Below are positions 63,104-64,000 of a DNA stretch of 64,000 nt, piece by piece. The notes under the pieces were generated by a model. That model was not told the origin of the DNA. It did no database searches and saw nothing but the letters and a program-made list of their open reading frames with translations. The stretch comes from Peptoniphilaceae bacterium AM52-5BH (GTDB lineage: Bacteria > Bacillota > Clostridia > Tissierellales > Peptoniphilaceae), in assembly GCA_027669155.1 (NCBI GenBank), contig JAQEDR010000004.1, positions 1 to 64,000 of the forward strand, written 5' to 3'. Position numbers and translations under genes: made by a program. Position 1 is the stretch's first letter; each line of letters opens with the position of its first letter.

Positions 63104-64000
63104 CTATAATCTCCTTAATCATTTCTACATAGAAAGAATCTATACTTATCTTCCCATCTTCATTTATCAAAGTCTGATCATCTATATAATCAAACAATTC
63201 ATCATTTATATCTCCTATAAAGGAATTGAGGATTTTCCCCTCTTCTAGGGCGATCTCACTAGCCTCTGCTTCTTCAACAAATCCATTTTCAAGGATCAAT
63301 TTAAGAAATTTCCTACTAGTTTCGCTAATAAAAATTCCTTCATCTTCCTTTATATCATCATTTTCTTCCTCTATTTTTGTTTCTTGTCTGGGGGCTTCTT
63401 CGAAAATATCTGTATCGCCATCAGCCAAAAAATCTTCGACCATACTTACTGTCTTGTGCAAATCCTTCCTCGATGAGTAAAGCTTATTCCTATCGATTTG
63501 AATTTTCTTCTTAGGCTTTTTATCTAGATTTAAAATATCATCAATAAGCTCAATTGACATGTCTCTTGTTTCTACTAGGCTAATAAATCTATCATAATTT
63601 TCTTCATGAATCAGGTCAAGAAGCCCTTTTTTGTCTTTATTTTGAAAATTCTTGTACTTAAACAGATAATAAAAGCCTAGGACCTGGGTTGGAGGAAATT
63701 CTGCCTTGCTTATATTTCTAGAAAGCTTTTCCATATCTACTAGGTCCTTGTGGCTTTCGACGAAACTAATCTCTTTACTTAGATCAGCTTCTAGGATATA
63801 GCTAGTCCAGTCCTTTATCTTTGCTGGATTTGCTATGAGGTAGTCTTCGAAAATTTCTTCTTTTCTCGACTCTTTTATATTTTCATAGAAAAAATCTAGC
63901 TCTTTTAGGAAATATTCAAGCAAATGCCTGGAGTCATTTTTTTCTAAAACTTCTACCTGCTTACTGGAATCTATTTTGGCAAATATCCAAAAATATTCCC
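63090..64000 (-). CDS. TerB-family (TerB-C type) protein, 5' end outside window (SngA-like)
   Basis: The frame is open to the window edge, so only the last 303 or so residues are seen; the TTG at 63923 is not a real start because the same frame continues upstream (WIFAKIDSSKQVEVLEKN). The visible part is acidic and helical, with a central linker (about 170-205 of this fragment) and a C-terminal domain (FISETSRKFLKLILENGFVE, LNSFIGDINDELFDYIDDQ) like TerB-C. TerB proteins are tied to stress and defence loci. Together with the two genes downstream, it suggests a Shango-type system. Confidence 0.65.
   Translation of the reverse strand, partial: EYFWIFAKIDSSKQVEVLEKNDSRHLLEYFLKELDFFYENIKESRKEEIFEDYLIANPAKIKDWTSYILEADLSKEISFVESHKDLVDMEKLSRNISKAEFPPTQVLGFYYLFKYKNFQNKDKKGLLDLIHEENYDRFISLVETRDMSIELIDDILNLDKKPKKKIQIDRNKLYSSRKDLHKTVSMVEDFLADGDTDIFEEAPRQETKIEEENDDIKEDEGIFISETSRKFLKLILENGFVEEAEASEIALEEGKILNSFIGDINDELFDYIDDQTLINEDGKISIDSFYVEMIKEIIDGKD

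Noticed and set aside
1..64000. CRISPR array, tRNA, rRNA or prophage in the window
   Set aside because: No regularly spaced identical repeats, no cloverleaf or rRNA-like segments and no phage structural genes were seen when reading the gaps; the coding density is filled by the listed genes.

Overview
The window is AT-rich DNA from a low-GC Gram-positive anaerobe. The HrcA/CIRCE heat-shock operon, lepB-lepA, a dcw cluster with FtsL and DivIB, and divergent short operons with strong AGGAGG-type ribosome binding sites all point to Firmicutes. The overall style (no ftsA in the division cluster, MtaB after dnaJ, many OmpR/HisKA pairs, FAD oxidoreductases next to HemW) best fits a Gram-positive anaerobic coccus of the Peptoniphilaceae (Anaerococcus, Peptoniphilus or Finegoldia type). 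That assignment is an inference; no rRNA gene lies in the window.

Layout. 0-7 kb: an NAD(P)-binding protein, then the hrcA-grpE-dnaK-dnaJ-mtaB operon (minus strand) with a CIRCE operator. 7-10.6 kb: a response regulator, ABC transporter and intramembrane-type histidine kinase module. 10.7-18.9 kb: an accessory iron/heme-type region with two related loci, each with a Fur-box-controlled FNR-type flavoprotein and a HemW copy. One HemW copy is frameshifted, and a truncated ECF sigma gene and IS200/IS605-like debris lie between the loci. 18.9-25.6 kb: uracil-DNA glycosylase family gene, lepA, lepB, rpsT, holA, comEC. 25.6-33.6 kb: accessory region with an AlaX-like protein, a heterodimeric ABC exporter behind a probable translational attenuator, small membrane proteins, an XRE regulator, a broken tetR, an IS3 remnant and a frameshifted flavodoxin/WrbA gene. 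33.7-46.5 kb: one long minus-strand housekeeping run, mraZ-rsmH-ftsL-mraY-murD-murG-divIB-ftsZ-nrdR-rarA-asnS-leuS. 46.6-50 kb: hflX-yigZ-yebC-lgt. 50-57.3 kb: a large class A PBP, a GlsB-like protein, and a two-component system followed by an S41-like protein that lacks the catalytic serine. 57.5-58.6 kb: an Ala-rich membrane protein.

58.7-64 kb is the most notable part. Four tightly packed minus-strand genes encode a TerB-family protein (cut by the window edge), a BrxD-like (DUF2791) ATPase, an Lhr-like SF2 helicase and, directly downstream, a protein combining a HEPN RNase motif with a PD-(D/E)XK nuclease motif. The first three match the composition of the Shango phage-defence system as I remember it; the fourth looks like an added nuclease effector.

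Other structure not explained by genes: a family of about 150-bp imperfect palindromic repeats (three copies, one of which supplies the end of nrdR); three Fur-like boxes; MraZ boxes; and a leader-peptide attenuator that can sequester the ribosome binding site of an ABC exporter.
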